A DNA stretch of 64,000 bases from Pedobacter duraquae (GCF_004362245.1 NZ_SNWM01000002.1:124001-188000); one strand, 5' to 3'. Shown: positions 1 through 9,035, counted from the first letter of the stretch. Made by a program: numbers and translations. Notes: generated by a model not told the origin, from the letters alone.

Positions 1-1
1 T

Positions 2-766
2 CATAAAGCGCACAGGCACTCCTTTTATCACCTTGTATATTTTTCAAAGGGTACAGGGACACAGTACATAGATTTCAAAAAATTCCGCATTACACCCGGA
101 CAGATTTATTTTATGGCACCCGGGCAGGTACACAGTTGGGATTTCGAAGATGAGCCAGACGGTTATATTATCAATTTTTCAAAAAGCTATTTCAGTTCGT
201 TTTTGCACAACGCCAATTATATTAACGGATTTCAAGTATTCAGCGGAGTACCGGAAGAGCAGGTTATTGAGTTGAATCCCCAATTGCAGCAAGAAGCGGT
301 AACGTTGTTTGAAAGCATGCTTCAAGAGACGCCCAAGGAACGAATGTTTAGTCAGGATATGGTTCGCACACTGCTCCTTCAATTGTTGATTAAGGTATCC
401 AGGGTTGCACAGTCAACCGTCACCGCTACACCCCATTCGTACAATCAAACCGTCTTTAGGAATTTTCTGCAGTTAATTGATGAGCATTACCTGGTGCTGA
501 GATTTCCGAAAGAATATGCCGAGATACTCTATGTTACGCCCAACCACCTCAATGCACTATGTAAGGATCTGGCGGGTAATTCGGCCGGGGAACTGATCCG
601 GGCAAGAGTTATCCTGGAATCGAAACGTTCGCTCATCAACCTTAGCCTGAGTATTGCAGAGATTGCGGAGCGTCTAAATTTCAAAGACAATTCTTACTTT
701 AACAGGTTTTTCAAAAAACACGAGGGCATCACCCCCGAAAAATTCAGAAAGTCAAACGTTCAATAA
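2..766 (+). CDS. AraC-family transcriptional regulator (5' end outside window)
   Basis: The frame is open from base 2, so the gene begins before the window; the first ATG at 113 is internal, because the codons before it encode a typical AraC N-terminal cupin strand (HRHSFYHLVYF, then ITPGQIYFMAPGQVHSW). About 254 residues are visible. The N-terminal half is the cupin ligand-binding/dimerisation domain. The C-terminal ~100 residues form the double helix-turn-helix, ending in the family signature SIAEIAERLNFKDNSYFNRFFKKHEGITPEKFR. It should bind DNA and respond to an unknown small molecule. The stop codon lies 1 base before the next gene (DUF983), so the two are probably co-transcribed. The target is unknown. 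Confidence 0.93.
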   Translation, partial: HKAHRHSFYHLVYFSKGTGTQYIDFKKFRITPGQIYFMAPGQVHSWDFEDEPDGYIINFSKSYFSSFLHNANYINGFQVFSGVPEEQVIELNPQLQQEAVTLFESMLQETPKERMFSQDMVRTLLLQLLIKVSRVAQSTVTATPHSYNQTVFRNFLQLIDEHYLVLRFPKEYAEILYVTPNHLNALCKDLAGNSAGELIRARVILESKRSLINLSLSIAEIAERLNFKDNSYFNRFFKKHEGITPEKFRKSNVQ

Positions 767-767
767 T

Positions 768-1199
768 ATGGAAAATAACAGTAATCAACCAACAGGATTA
801 AAAGTATCACAATGGAATGGAATTGTACATGCCAAATGTCCACGCTGCAGGGTAGGAAAAGTTTTTGAAGGGCCAACGTATGGTTTTCGAGTGCAAAAGA
901 TGAATGAAACCTGCCCTTACTGCGGACTAAAATTTGAACGTGAACCTGGTTATTTTTATGTTTCCATGTTTATCAGCTATGCCATGAACGTTGCAGAAAT
1001 GATCAGCGCGAGTGTTGCAGCGTACATATTAGGTCTTCCCCTCGTATACGAAAATCTGTGGTACTATGTAGCGATCCTTCTCGTGGCAGTACTTGCCTTT
1101 TCTCCATTTAATTACAGATATTCCAGGATTATCTTACTTTATTGGTTATCGCCCGGCTTACATTATGAGCCGAACAGGGCTCCCCAAAAGAAAAAGTAG
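768..1199 (+). CDS. DUF983 family membrane protein
   Basis: A 143-residue protein of the DUF983 family, which has no settled function. The N-terminal part carries two Cys pairs (CPRCR near residue 25 and CPYCG near residue 50) that look like a zinc ribbon. Two hydrophobic segments follow (about residues 65-90 and 95-115), with the conserved ending YRYSRIILLYWLSPGLHYEP. It is probably an inner-membrane protein with its zinc ribbon in the cytoplasm. It starts 1 base after the AraC-type regulator and is convergent with the kinase gene on the other side. Confidence 0.88.
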   Translation: MENNSNQPTGLKVSQWNGIVHAKCPRCRVGKVFEGPTYGFRVQKMNETCPYCGLKFEREPGYFYVSMFISYAMNVAEMISASVAAYILGLPLVYENLWYYVAILLVAVLAFSPFNYRYSRIILLYWLSPGLHYEPNRAPQKKK

Positions 1200-1202
1200 C
1201 TC

Positions 1203-3167
1203 TTACTTGCCTGGTGGCAGCGCAAGGAGATTGAAATAAAAGACTGATCCTTTCCCCTCTTCACTTTCAGCCCAGATTCTGCCACCATTAGCCTCAACAA
1301 ACTCTTTGCAGAGCATCAGTCCAATACCAGTTCCCTTTTCGTTTTCTGTACCTTTTTTACTTTCCAGATTCTGACTAAATAGCGTCTGGAGGTCTTTTGC
1401 AGAAATGCCCTGCCCAGTGTCCTGAACCGAAAAAGTGATCATACCTGAATCTCTGGAAACCATACATCGAATATCTATGCTCCCCTGGCTGTAGGTGAAT
1501 TTTATTGCATTTGATACGAGGTTCCTGATTACGAAATCGAAATGAACAGGATCTGCATAGATTGAAGTAACCGGACTACAATGGTTTTTTATCGCTATCT
1601 TCTTACGATCAGCCTGAGCTTTGAGGGTCGCTACATTATGATCTATCAATACCTGTGTTTCTATTTGAGCCTGTCTTACTCGAATACCTTGCAGCTGTGC
1701 TGCGCCCCATTGCAACAGATTATCTAAAGTTTCCAGGGACACCTTGGCATGTCTTTTTAGTTCTTGAAACAACATCCGCCATTCTTCAATCGTATTGTCG
1801 TCAACATCCAATGAGTCCATCATCTGAACGACATTTGTGATAGGGCTTCTAAGATCATGGGCAAGAATTGAAAACATTTTATCCTTAACTAACCCAGATT
1901 CCTTCAACTTATTATTGAGTCTGTTCGTTTTACGAATCGCAAAAAACATGATCAACACGATCGATAAAATAGCAGCTGATAGAAGTGCGAAGATATTTCT
2001 AATCAGACTTTGCTTTTCATTTAAGCTCTGTAAAGACTTTACTTCCAACTGCGACTTATCTAATTCAAAATCCTTTTGTAGTGAGGCGAGGTCATTTTTC
2101 TTATCTAAAGTAAACAGACTGTCCCGGTATAGATTGTAAGTTTCAAATTCTTGTAAAGCCCTTTTGTAATTCCCTTGTTTTTTATAAATTTCACTTAATG
2201 TTAGATGAATATCTGACAGCAATTGTTTGTCGCCAAGTTTTTGAGATAAGATAAGGGCTTCACCAAGCCTGGAGGGCAATTGTTTCGGATTTTCCTTAAA
2301 CTGCAGGGACGCAAGGTTTAGTAATGTATGTGCCTCTTCCATCGGCTGATGAAATTGACGTACGAGTTCTAAGGCCATGGTGTGGTAATGAAAAGCCTCT
2401 ATATTATCCCCTAACTCTTCGGCAGCCTTACCCGCATTGGTCATCAACTGGGCCCTGCTACCCTGATTTGATGTATCACTGGCAGCATGTACACCTCTGA
2501 TAAAATAGTTGTAAGCTGTTTTGATATCACCTTGCATGGCGTACATTTGTCCAAGTCCATTAACTAATGTAAGGTATGGATTAGATCTTCTGTCGGTAAT
2601 TATGAGTTCAGCCTTATTGTAATAATACTTCGCTAGCGGAAAATTTCTACTCATGGCATTCACAAGGCCTAGCTTCATATAACCTTGCCGCATTCCTTCT
2701 ACGCTATGCAGCCGCTCATTCAATTTTAAAGCCATATAAAAATACTTTGCAGCAGCTTTATAATTTCCCTTCTTTCCCTGAATGATACCTAAACCATTAT
2801 ATGCACCGGCTAAACCTCTTTGATAGTTGGACTTTCTGAAAACAGATATCTGTTGTTCGGCATAATCTTGAGCTAATCTGAGCTCTCCACGACGCTCATG
2901 ATAAGACGAAATCATAGAAAGACTTACTCCTTCTCCATACGAATAGTTTAAGGACGCTGAAAGTTTACGGCTACGATGCAGTATCAAGATTGCCGAGTCG
3001 GCATTTTTAAATATCAAAGATTTAGCAGTCGCCAACAAGCTTTTCACCTGATTGGTATCATTAACAACAGGCATGGCAGCATCAGTCCCATTAGCACTCC
3101 CACTAAAGGCCATAAAACATTGTAAAACCAGAAAAAAAAGCATCGAGCGCTTGTACCTCATAGACAT
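1203..3167 (-). CDS. TPR-containing sensor histidine kinase
   Basis: A 654-residue membrane kinase. An N-terminal signal segment (residues ~8-27) is followed by ~330 residues of tetratricopeptide repeats, presumably periplasmic, then a coiled segment and one membrane helix (about 388-412). The HisKA phosphoacceptor sits in SILAHDLRSPITN (His near residue 437). The HATPase domain has its N box (NLVSNAIKF), G1 (DTGQGIS) and G2 (GTGIGLMLCKEF). There is no receiver domain and no adjacent response regulator, so the partner is unknown. It lies 40 bases downstream of the PAP2 gene on the same strand and could be read through from the sphingolipid gene run; whether it senses envelope state is speculation. 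Confidence 0.9.
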   Translation of the reverse strand: MSMRYKRSMLFFLVLQCFMAFSGSANGTDAAMPVVNDTNQVKSLLATAKSLIFKNADSAILILHRSRKLSASLNYSYGEGVSLSMISSYHERRGELRLAQDYAEQQISVFRKSNYQRGLAGAYNGLGIIQGKKGNYKAAAKYFYMALKLNERLHSVEGMRQGYMKLGLVNAMSRNFPLAKYYYNKAELIITDRRSNPYLTLVNGLGQMYAMQGDIKTAYNYFIRGVHAASDTSNQGSRAQLMTNAGKAAEELGDNIEAFHYHTMALELVRQFHQPMEEAHTLLNLASLQFKENPKQLPSRLGEALILSQKLGDKQLLSDIHLTLSEIYKKQGNYKRALQEFETYNLYRDSLFTLDKKNDLASLQKDFELDKSQLEVKSLQSLNEKQSLIRNIFALLSAAILSIVLIMFFAIRKTNRLNNKLKESGLVKDKMFSILAHDLRSPITNVVQMMDSLDVDDNTIEEWRMLFQELKRHAKVSLETLDNLLQWGAAQLQGIRVRQAQIETQVLIDHNVATLKAQADRKKIAIKNHCSPVTSIYADPVHFDFVIRNLVSNAIKFTYSQGSIDIRCMVSRDSGMITFSVQDTGQGISAKDLQTLFSQNLESKKGTENEKGTGIGLMLCKEFVEANGGRIWAESEEGKGSVFYFNLLALPPGK

Positions 3168-3207
3168 TATCCATCTCTAAGATACAATAAAAATCAAAAA
3201 AGCAATA

Positions 3208-4146
3208 TTAGTTGATTACAGATTGAAACTTGTTTAACCAGTTTTGAAAAGGTTGTTTTGAAGCCAGCCAGTTGAAACTAAAAATACCTGAAATCGCACA
3301 ACTGATTCCCGCCAGAACATCCAGCAGATAGTGGTGACTTGTATAAAGCGCCGTGAACCAGATTCCGAGCATTACTAATCCGAAGAACAAGTTTACTAAA
3401 CCAAGTCTGTTCTTTATGCCATAATAAAGCACGATAACCGGATAAGAGGAATGCAATGAAGGCATAGCGGCAAATACGTTTGAGCTTTTGCTGTATATAG
3501 ACTTGAATACGGGGGCATCTATCAACTGATCAAAGCGGGAAAGCCCACCGGTATTGCCGGGGGTATTGGCGACGAAATGAAAACCATGCAGTTGAACATA
3601 CCATGGCGGTGCCGCGGGATAAAGATAATAGATTACGAACCCAATCAAGTTTACCAGTACGAAAGTAAAGGAGAAATATAGAAACTGCAGTTTATTTTTG
3701 AAGAATAGATATCCGGCAAAAGCTAAAGGCACAGGAATCCAAAGTAAGTAAAAGATGCCGGTAATTAAATCTGCAGCCTTACTTGTGTGCAGTTTCAAAA
3801 ACTCGTTGGGGGTCAGCATACCTGATGGGGTGTGTATGCCAAAAAAATGTTTCTCCAGATTATACAGCTGTTCAATGCTCACCGAATGATATCTGTAATT
3901 GGGAAGCGCCTTCATGTAGTCAAAAATGATCCAATACACTATAAAGATCGAGAAGCCGAGGATAAACTTTCTACTGAAACGCGAAGCGTAGAACGCGACG
4001 TTAAAAATAAGGAGCAGGACTATCTGATCCGACTTAAACCCAACAAGAATAGCCGATACCAGGAGGTAAAGTATGGATAACAAGGTGGTGACCAAGAAAT
4101 TCTTTAAGGCATAAAAAGATGTATAGCCATTGGCATTTTCGTGCAT
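3208..4146 (-). CDS. Aur1-like PAP2-superfamily transferase, probable inositol phosphorylceramide synthase
   Basis: A 312-residue polytopic membrane protein. It carries the motifs of the Aur1/PAP2 branch: YPAAPPWY (176-183), MPSLHSSYP (228-236) and SHHYLLDVLAG (270-280). These supply the expected catalytic residues His232, His272 and Asp276. In yeast, Aur1 moves phosphoinositol from phosphatidylinositol to ceramide; a PAP2 protein does the same in Bacteroides inositol-lipid synthesis. Here the neighbours (CDP-alcohol phosphotransferase, PgpA-type phosphatase, serine palmitoyltransferase, lipid hydroxylase) point to the same reaction on the periplasmic face of the inner membrane. Only 1 base separates it from the hydroxylase stop. 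A plain lipid phosphatase is the alternative. The family call is firm; the substrate is inferred. Confidence 0.82.
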   Translation of the reverse strand: MHENANGYTSFYALKNFLVTTLLSILYLLVSAILVGFKSDQIVLLLIFNVAFYASRFSRKFILGFSIFIVYWIIFDYMKALPNYRYHSVSIEQLYNLEKHFFGIHTPSGMLTPNEFLKLHTSKAADLITGIFYLLWIPVPLAFAGYLFFKNKLQFLYFSFTFVLVNLIGFVIYYLYPAAPPWYVQLHGFHFVANTPGNTGGLSRFDQLIDAPVFKSIYSKSSNVFAAMPSLHSSYPVIVLYYGIKNRLGLVNLFFGLVMLGIWFTALYTSHHYLLDVLAGISCAISGIFSFNWLASKQPFQNWLNKFQSVIN

Positions 4147-4147
4147 A

Positions 4148-4768
4148 CTATTTCTTTAAGAAGTTTGAACCCAGGATTTTGTCCCAGATATCAGAACTTA
4201 CACCATATCCACGTGTAGAGTCAGAATAATGATGCAGCATATGATGTTGCTTAAGTTTCTTCCAGAAGCCGTTCTTAAAATTAGCATGGTGCAAGGCATA
4301 ATGTGTCATATCATAAGCCAGGTAGCCGCTGATAAAGCCCAGAAAAAAGGCATATACTGTTCCAATTGGCAGTAAGTATTGAAACAAAAAGAAAAAACCT
4401 AGCGCTAAAGGGATGCTTGCTGATGGCGGCATTACCAGGCGTTTCGCATCATTAGGATAATCGTGGTGCACACCGTGAAAAATAAAGTGAATTTTCTTTC
4501 CCCAATCAGATGTTGGGTAAAAGTGAAATACATAGCGATGCATTACATATTCCGTAAGGGTCCAGACAAAAATTCCAAATAACGCATATCCTGCAAAAGG
4601 CAGAATTGCCATATTCAAATCAAACAGTGATTTCCAGATCAAAAAGACAATCACTGGTATAAATACGATTAAAGGGACAAAAAAGTGAACCTTTGATAAA
4701 CTTTCTAAAAATCCATTTTTGAACATTCTGATCGAGTCAGAAGAATTAGAAACGAAATTCTTTTTCAT
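4148..4768 (-). CDS. Fatty acid hydroxylase superfamily protein, probable sphingolipid (FA2H/Scs7-like) hydroxylase
   Basis: A 206-residue membrane di-iron hydroxylase. Membrane segments lie near 28-46, 55-72 and 120-155. Histidine clusters are in the order expected for FA2H/Scs7: H77-x4-H82, H98-GV-HH (101-102), H156-x3-HH (160-161), and HH(175-176)-ML-HH (179-180). The segment between clusters two and three (DAKRLVMPP) and the ending RGYGVSSDIWD also match that subfamily. The family hydroxylates the 2-carbon of the ceramide acyl chain or positions on the sphingoid base using O2. It sits 6 bases after the CDP-alcohol phosphotransferase gene and 1 base before the PAP2 gene. I infer that it makes the 2-hydroxy ceramides known from Sphingobacteriaceae. 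It lacks the fused cytochrome b5 domain of yeast Scs7, so an external electron donor is needed. Confidence 0.85.
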   Translation of the reverse strand: MKKNFVSNSSDSIRMFKNGFLESLSKVHFFVPLIVFIPVIVFLIWKSLFDLNMAILPFAGYALFGIFVWTLTEYVMHRYVFHFYPTSDWGKKIHFIFHGVHHDYPNDAKRLVMPPSASIPLALGFFFLFQYLLPIGTVYAFFLGFISGYLAYDMTHYALHHANFKNGFWKKLKQHHMLHHYSDSTRGYGVSSDIWDKILGSNFLKK

Positions 4769-4774
4769 GATCTT

Positions 4775-6076
4775 TTAAACTTTTATACGTTCTACAATTT
4801 GCGTCGAACCTGTAGCGTTAGTTCCTTTAAGTTCAACATATTTAACATTAGGCAACCAGAAAGAACCGCCTTCAATGCGGACAAAAACCCTATCCAGTTG
4901 TATTTTCTTATTATTTACAGTGATGTATACATGGTATTTCTTATCTGTATCCGACTTGATCAGATACAAAGGAAGCTTTTTATGAGACACGAAACGTAAT
5001 TCAAACTGTCCGTTGCCAAGATCTTTTGTCTGCAGGCCGTAGGCAAACTTACGTTGGATATAGCTCAGGTCTTTCTTCTCGCCGCCATCATGATAGCGCA
5101 TCCAGTAAACCAACACGGGTTCATCAGCGTCGACATTCCCTTTTGAGTCGAGGTTAAGTTCGTAGATGATTGTATTGCTGTTTGGGTCACGTTGCAAATA
5201 AAACAGTTCGTTCGCTATTCCTTTGGGCGTCGGAAATTTTACAGGAGATGGATCACTAGTATCTGTTTGCGCGAAGGCAGTACTGCTGCCAGAGAAGCTT
5301 AGTACCAGTGTAATTAATATAGCCGAAATACTTACTGCTTTACCATATGTGGCTTTCTTGCTTTCAGCGTCTTTGATATTGAGCGCTTTTTTTGCATCTC
5401 TTAATCTGTTTATAGCTGTGATATTTGTCATTACTGCCATTATTGTTAAGGGGATAGTAAAGATTGACATTGTCTCGAATACATGAAAAGAGATTCCAGG
5501 GACGAAAATTTTGTAATCGCCACCCATAAAATGTCCGGCAACACCACAAGCAATTGCAGTGATTCCGATGGTAATAACACGTTCAGGCCTTTGCATTAAC
5601 CCACCTTTAGACTGCACGCCGAGGCCTTCGGCTCTTGCCCGGGTATAGCTTACCATCATAGATCCCATTAAAGCTATAAATGCAAAAAGTGAGCTTAAAA
5701 AGTAATGATGTGCAACGAGGTAGTAACAGATACCGAGAAACAAAATTAGTTCACTATATCGGTCCAGTACAGAATCGTACATTGCACCAAAGGTGGAGCT
5801 CATATTTCCTATTCTTGCTACCTGTCCGTCAAGCATATCAAACAGTCCTGCAAAAAGCACCAGCGCACCACCCCAGCCTACGAATGAAAGGTCGCCCCTA
5901 TTTGTTTTTTCAGCCCCAAAGATGAAAATTACAGCAACACCGATATTCAGAAACAATCCGATAGTTGTTACCGCATTTGGGGTGAGACCTATCTTAATCA
6001 GCCCCTTTACAAAGGGATTGATAACCACATAGATGCCTTGTTGCATGCGGTCTCTGGTAGATGTAGTTGATGCCAT
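4775..6076 (-). CDS. CDP-alcohol phosphotransferase fused to a C-terminal DUF4833-like domain; probable phosphatidylinositol-phosphate synthase
   Basis: A 433-residue protein. Residues 1-225 are a six-helix CDP-alcohol phosphotransferase with a perfect DG(x)2AR(x)8G(x)3D(x)3D motif at 83-105 (D83, G84, A87, R88, G97, D101, D105). Residues 245-270 form a hydrophobic stretch ending STAFAQ that looks like an internal signal peptide. Residues ~278-433 resemble DUF4833 and should be periplasmic. I place the start at the ATG at 6076; an upstream ATG at 6145 would overlap the DUF5686 gene. The family joins a CDP-activated lipid to an alcohol. With a PgpA-type phosphatase and an Aur1-like transferase alongside, inositol 1-phosphate is the most likely acceptor. 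Glycerol phosphate or another polyol is possible. The fusion is unusual. Confidence 0.85.
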   Translation of the reverse strand: MASTTSTRDRMQQGIYVVINPFVKGLIKIGLTPNAVTTIGLFLNIGVAVIFIFGAEKTNRGDLSFVGWGGALVLFAGLFDMLDGQVARIGNMSSTFGAMYDSVLDRYSELILFLGICYYLVAHHYFLSSLFAFIALMGSMMVSYTRARAEGLGVQSKGGLMQRPERVITIGITAIACGVAGHFMGGDYKIFVPGISFHVFETMSIFTIPLTIMAVMTNITAINRLRDAKKALNIKDAESKKATYGKAVSISAILITLVLSFSGSSTAFAQTDTSDPSPVKFPTPKGIANELFYLQRDPNSNTIIYELNLDSKGNVDADEPVLVYWMRYHDGGEKKDLSYIQRKFAYGLQTKDLGNGQFELRFVSHKKLPLYLIKSDTDKKYHVYITVNNKKIQLDRVFVRIEGGSFWLPNVKYVELKGTNATGSTQIVERIKV

Positions 6077-6098
6077 ATATGTTGTACTAGTATTCGTA

Positions 6099-8657
6099 TT
6101 AAAAGTCAAGTTTAACCATTGCCCTGATACCATATTCAGAAACAACGGGATTTTCTAAATAGCTGAAACGTTTGACCATATCAACCCTTAAAAATTTAAA
6201 AATATTCCCAATGCCGACGCTACCTTCCATATAAGGTTCCTTATTTAAGGAGTACGTAGTCGGAACGCCTGCGGCATTAGTCGGGAACTGCAGCAGTGAG
6301 CGATCCATATTTGGATTGTTCTCATTGCGGAGACCTCCATATAATATTTTGAAGGATGCAACTTCCCGTAGTTTCAATTTTTTTAACAAAGGTACTTTAT
6401 TAAAAAAGAATCCGTTAAAATTATGATCAATATTAAAACTTGCATAGTGATCACTCACAAACTCCAGAAAGTTCATTAAGTTGAAAGAGCTGTATTGGTA
6501 AGCATAAGTCTGATTGGCCCTGTGGATGGTTAACAGTGGGAAAGGCGCCTTACCGAAAATGTAACCACCTTCCAGGGTGATGTCGGAATACCCTAATTGA
6601 GACATATACAGACGCTTATCAATGCTTCCTGCAATATTTTGGTAAGAATAGTCGCCGCCAAACACATCTTTAAGACCAGCAGTATATCTTAAATTGAAAG
6701 TTGGATATTTATCAATGATCGGCGTACGGTAAATTTTACCCTGGAAAAACTTTTCATGCGGAGCGTAACGAAGTGCTACGCTTAGTTCTGAAGTATTAAG
6801 CTGATCTACCGTATTGGGCATATTTCCAACCAAATTGGTGAAATTTAATGAGCCTCCAGGCTTCTGAGACCATTTACGGAAGGATATGTTATACGAGAAA
6901 TGATTCTCAAACTCTTTCATGTATTCGAACTTGTAAAAATCGTTGTACAAGAGCATATTGTTCTCACCTCTTTTGAACGACAAGAGGAAATTATTCTCCT
7001 GTACGAACTGCAATTCCTGCCCAGGAATTTTGGTGTCGCGCTGGAAGCTTGCCCTTAAATAATTCTGAGGGAAAGAATAGATTGATTTATTATTTAAAGA
7101 ATATGTGCTACTTAAAAAGTACTTCCATTTCTCATCTTTCAATCCATATGCAGCATACGTTTCAAAATAATACCGTTTGCTTAACGCGGGGGTAGTTCTT
7201 CCGCCTAAACGAAGTCTTAATCCTTCTACATTATTAAAGCTATAAAACGTATTCACTGGTCCAACTTCGAATGGCCCAAAATCCTTGTAACCCGCTATTA
7301 CTAGCGTAACCACATCCATAGTCCTTTTAAAGGAAGTCATTTTCTGGAGGGTATCAATATTCTTATATACTTTAAGACTGGCCGCGGACGGGGTATCTAA
7401 CCTATTATCTACCCAAAACTGCTCGTCGTGCTTTTCGGCATCGGCTTTAACTATTACTGCATCCCCTGCATACACCTGATCTGACTGTGGAATGTTAACC
7501 TGATAATCTTTCAGTACGATGGTACGTTCACCAGTAAATCCGCCACCCTTGTTCTTGTTAACACCAAAGTCAACAATCAGGTTGGTTTTACTTAGATGAT
7601 ATCTGTTATCCGGATTTTTTTCGAAATTTAACCGAGCTTCCAGCGCACGAACAAAGTTCAGGTTGATATTTTTATTCACCGTAAGGAATGCATTTTGTAC
7701 AGCGTAGTTCCCATCCATGGTGATGTAAATCTTCCCTTCAAACAACATATCAGTGTTATTTCTGGGAATAAAAGACAATTCGATCAGCTGTGGACTATGT
7801 GTCTTGATCGTATCTGTAATAAAGAATTTATAGAAAGTGGGAGATGCATCTGCAATCGGACTCAAAAATTGATTGCTCAGTAGAGAGATATTATTATCAT
7901 AGATATCAATATCAGCATACATCCTATCGAAATATTGGTTGATTCCTTTATTGTCGATAATCGGATTTTCAAAGTTCACATGCTTATCGGCTAAAACGAC
8001 CGTCTTTTTCTTTTCAGGGCTTTTTCTGAAGTAGTTCTGAGACAACTTTTCAGCCATGTATACCGGAAGGATGTTCTTTCCACCTATTTTAGTAGAATCT
8101 TGTTCATCAAAAAGAAACTGATACTTTCTAAAAATACGTTTCTCTTTGAACTTATCCGACAGATTACTCATAGAGAAAGTCATACGTTCGTACTGTTGAT
8201 ATTGAACTTCGCTATAGCTTTCCATGCGATTGCTATTCTTATGTTCAATTACCCGACGGATGAGCTCTACTGCTGGATTTTCCTTGTTACGGTATCTTGG
8301 CCTTTTTCCTGCAGTGACAGTAACTTCTGTCAGCGCTGTAGATTCAGGATCGAGCTTAACATTGATCGTCTGTGTCTGATTGGGTTTTACCGTTACCGTG
8401 GTTGAAGTATAACCCACGTAGCTAAACTGAAGCTGCGTATGGTTTTCGGTGGTGCTGATGGTAAACTTTCCATCAGCATCTGTCCGGGTTACGATACTTG
8501 TTCCTTTAAACATGACAGTAACATATGGCAAAGGATCTTTATCCTTCGCATCTGTTACGAGACCACTGATGACAGTACTTTGGGCTGACGCCTGAAATGC
8601 CAATAAAGGTATCAGGAGTACGAATGACCATATAATTTTTTTGAATTGATTTTTCAT
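6099..8657 (-). CDS. DUF5686 family outer-membrane protein with carboxypeptidase-regulatory-like domain
   Basis: An 852-residue secreted protein. The signal peptide (about 1-25, ending QASAQ) is followed by a carboxypeptidase-D regulatory-like beta-sandwich (about 28-115: VISGLVTDAKDKDPLPYVTV and SYVGYTSTTVTV). The long DUF5686 region after it is rich in alternating aromatic strands and ends MVKLDF, as outer-membrane beta-barrels do. There is no TonB plug. Its function is not established. The start overlaps the stop of the GtrA gene by one base (TAATG), which indicates translational coupling. A barrel embedded in a sphingolipid operon suggests a role in placing the lipid in the outer membrane; this is inference. 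Confidence 0.85.
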   Translation of the reverse strand: MKNQFKKIIWSFVLLIPLLAFQASAQSTVISGLVTDAKDKDPLPYVTVMFKGTSIVTRTDADGKFTISTTENHTQLQFSYVGYTSTTVTVKPNQTQTINVKLDPESTALTEVTVTAGKRPRYRNKENPAVELIRRVIEHKNSNRMESYSEVQYQQYERMTFSMSNLSDKFKEKRIFRKYQFLFDEQDSTKIGGKNILPVYMAEKLSQNYFRKSPEKKKTVVLADKHVNFENPIIDNKGINQYFDRMYADIDIYDNNISLLSNQFLSPIADASPTFYKFFITDTIKTHSPQLIELSFIPRNNTDMLFEGKIYITMDGNYAVQNAFLTVNKNINLNFVRALEARLNFEKNPDNRYHLSKTNLIVDFGVNKNKGGGFTGERTIVLKDYQVNIPQSDQVYAGDAVIVKADAEKHDEQFWVDNRLDTPSAASLKVYKNIDTLQKMTSFKRTMDVVTLVIAGYKDFGPFEVGPVNTFYSFNNVEGLRLRLGGRTTPALSKRYYFETYAAYGLKDEKWKYFLSSTYSLNNKSIYSFPQNYLRASFQRDTKIPGQELQFVQENNFLLSFKRGENNMLLYNDFYKFEYMKEFENHFSYNISFRKWSQKPGGSLNFTNLVGNMPNTVDQLNTSELSVALRYAPHEKFFQGKIYRTPIIDKYPTFNLRYTAGLKDVFGGDYSYQNIAGSIDKRLYMSQLGYSDITLEGGYIFGKAPFPLLTIHRANQTYAYQYSSFNLMNFLEFVSDHYASFNIDHNFNGFFFNKVPLLKKLKLREVASFKILYGGLRNENNPNMDRSLLQFPTNAAGVPTTYSLNKEPYMEGSVGIGNIFKFLRVDMVKRFSYLENPVVSEYGIRAMVKLDF

Positions 8658-9034
8658 TACGATATGAATACAAATTTTTTCTGCATAAAATAATTATAGG
8701 GTACACCTACAACACAGGATACAAAGATTTTGGGTAAGACATAATTGGTGAGGCCGAGGAGGTGCGTAACGAGATAAACGCCCGTTGTTGTCAACACAAG
8801 ATTCCCGGTCCATACCAAAAGATATTTGAGTGCCTGACGGCTTGCATTTCCCTGGCGGGCTTCGAAAGCCCAGTTTCTGCCAATCAGGAAATTTACAATT
8901 CCACCAACAATTGTACCTGTTGCGCTACCCAGAATTACCTGAAAATGAAACACGTACTTACAGACTAATGTGGTAAGAAAGTCAAGAAGTGAGGCCGTTA
9001 AAGAGGAGACCTGAGCCTTTACAAAAGTTGCCAT
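8657..9034 (-). CDS. GtrA-family small membrane protein
   Basis: A 125-residue protein with four predicted membrane helices and the GtrA hallmarks (GTIVGGIVNFLIGRNWAF near residues 40-57 and YNYFMQKKFVF at the end). GtrA proteins are thought to flip polyprenyl-linked sugars or similar lipid carriers across the inner membrane. Here it is coupled to the DUF5686 gene (1-base overlap) and follows the PgpA-type gene by 1 base. This makes a flippase or helper for a sphingolipid or inositol-lipid intermediate a reasonable guess. No glycosyltransferase lies beside it, which is atypical for GtrA. Confidence 0.85.
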   Translation of the reverse strand: MATFVKAQVSSLTASLLDFLTTLVCKYVFHFQVILGSATGTIVGGIVNFLIGRNWAFEARQGNASRQALKYLLVWTGNLVLTTTGVYLVTHLLGLTNYVLPKIFVSCVVGVPYNYFMQKKFVFIS

Positions 9035-9035
9035 A

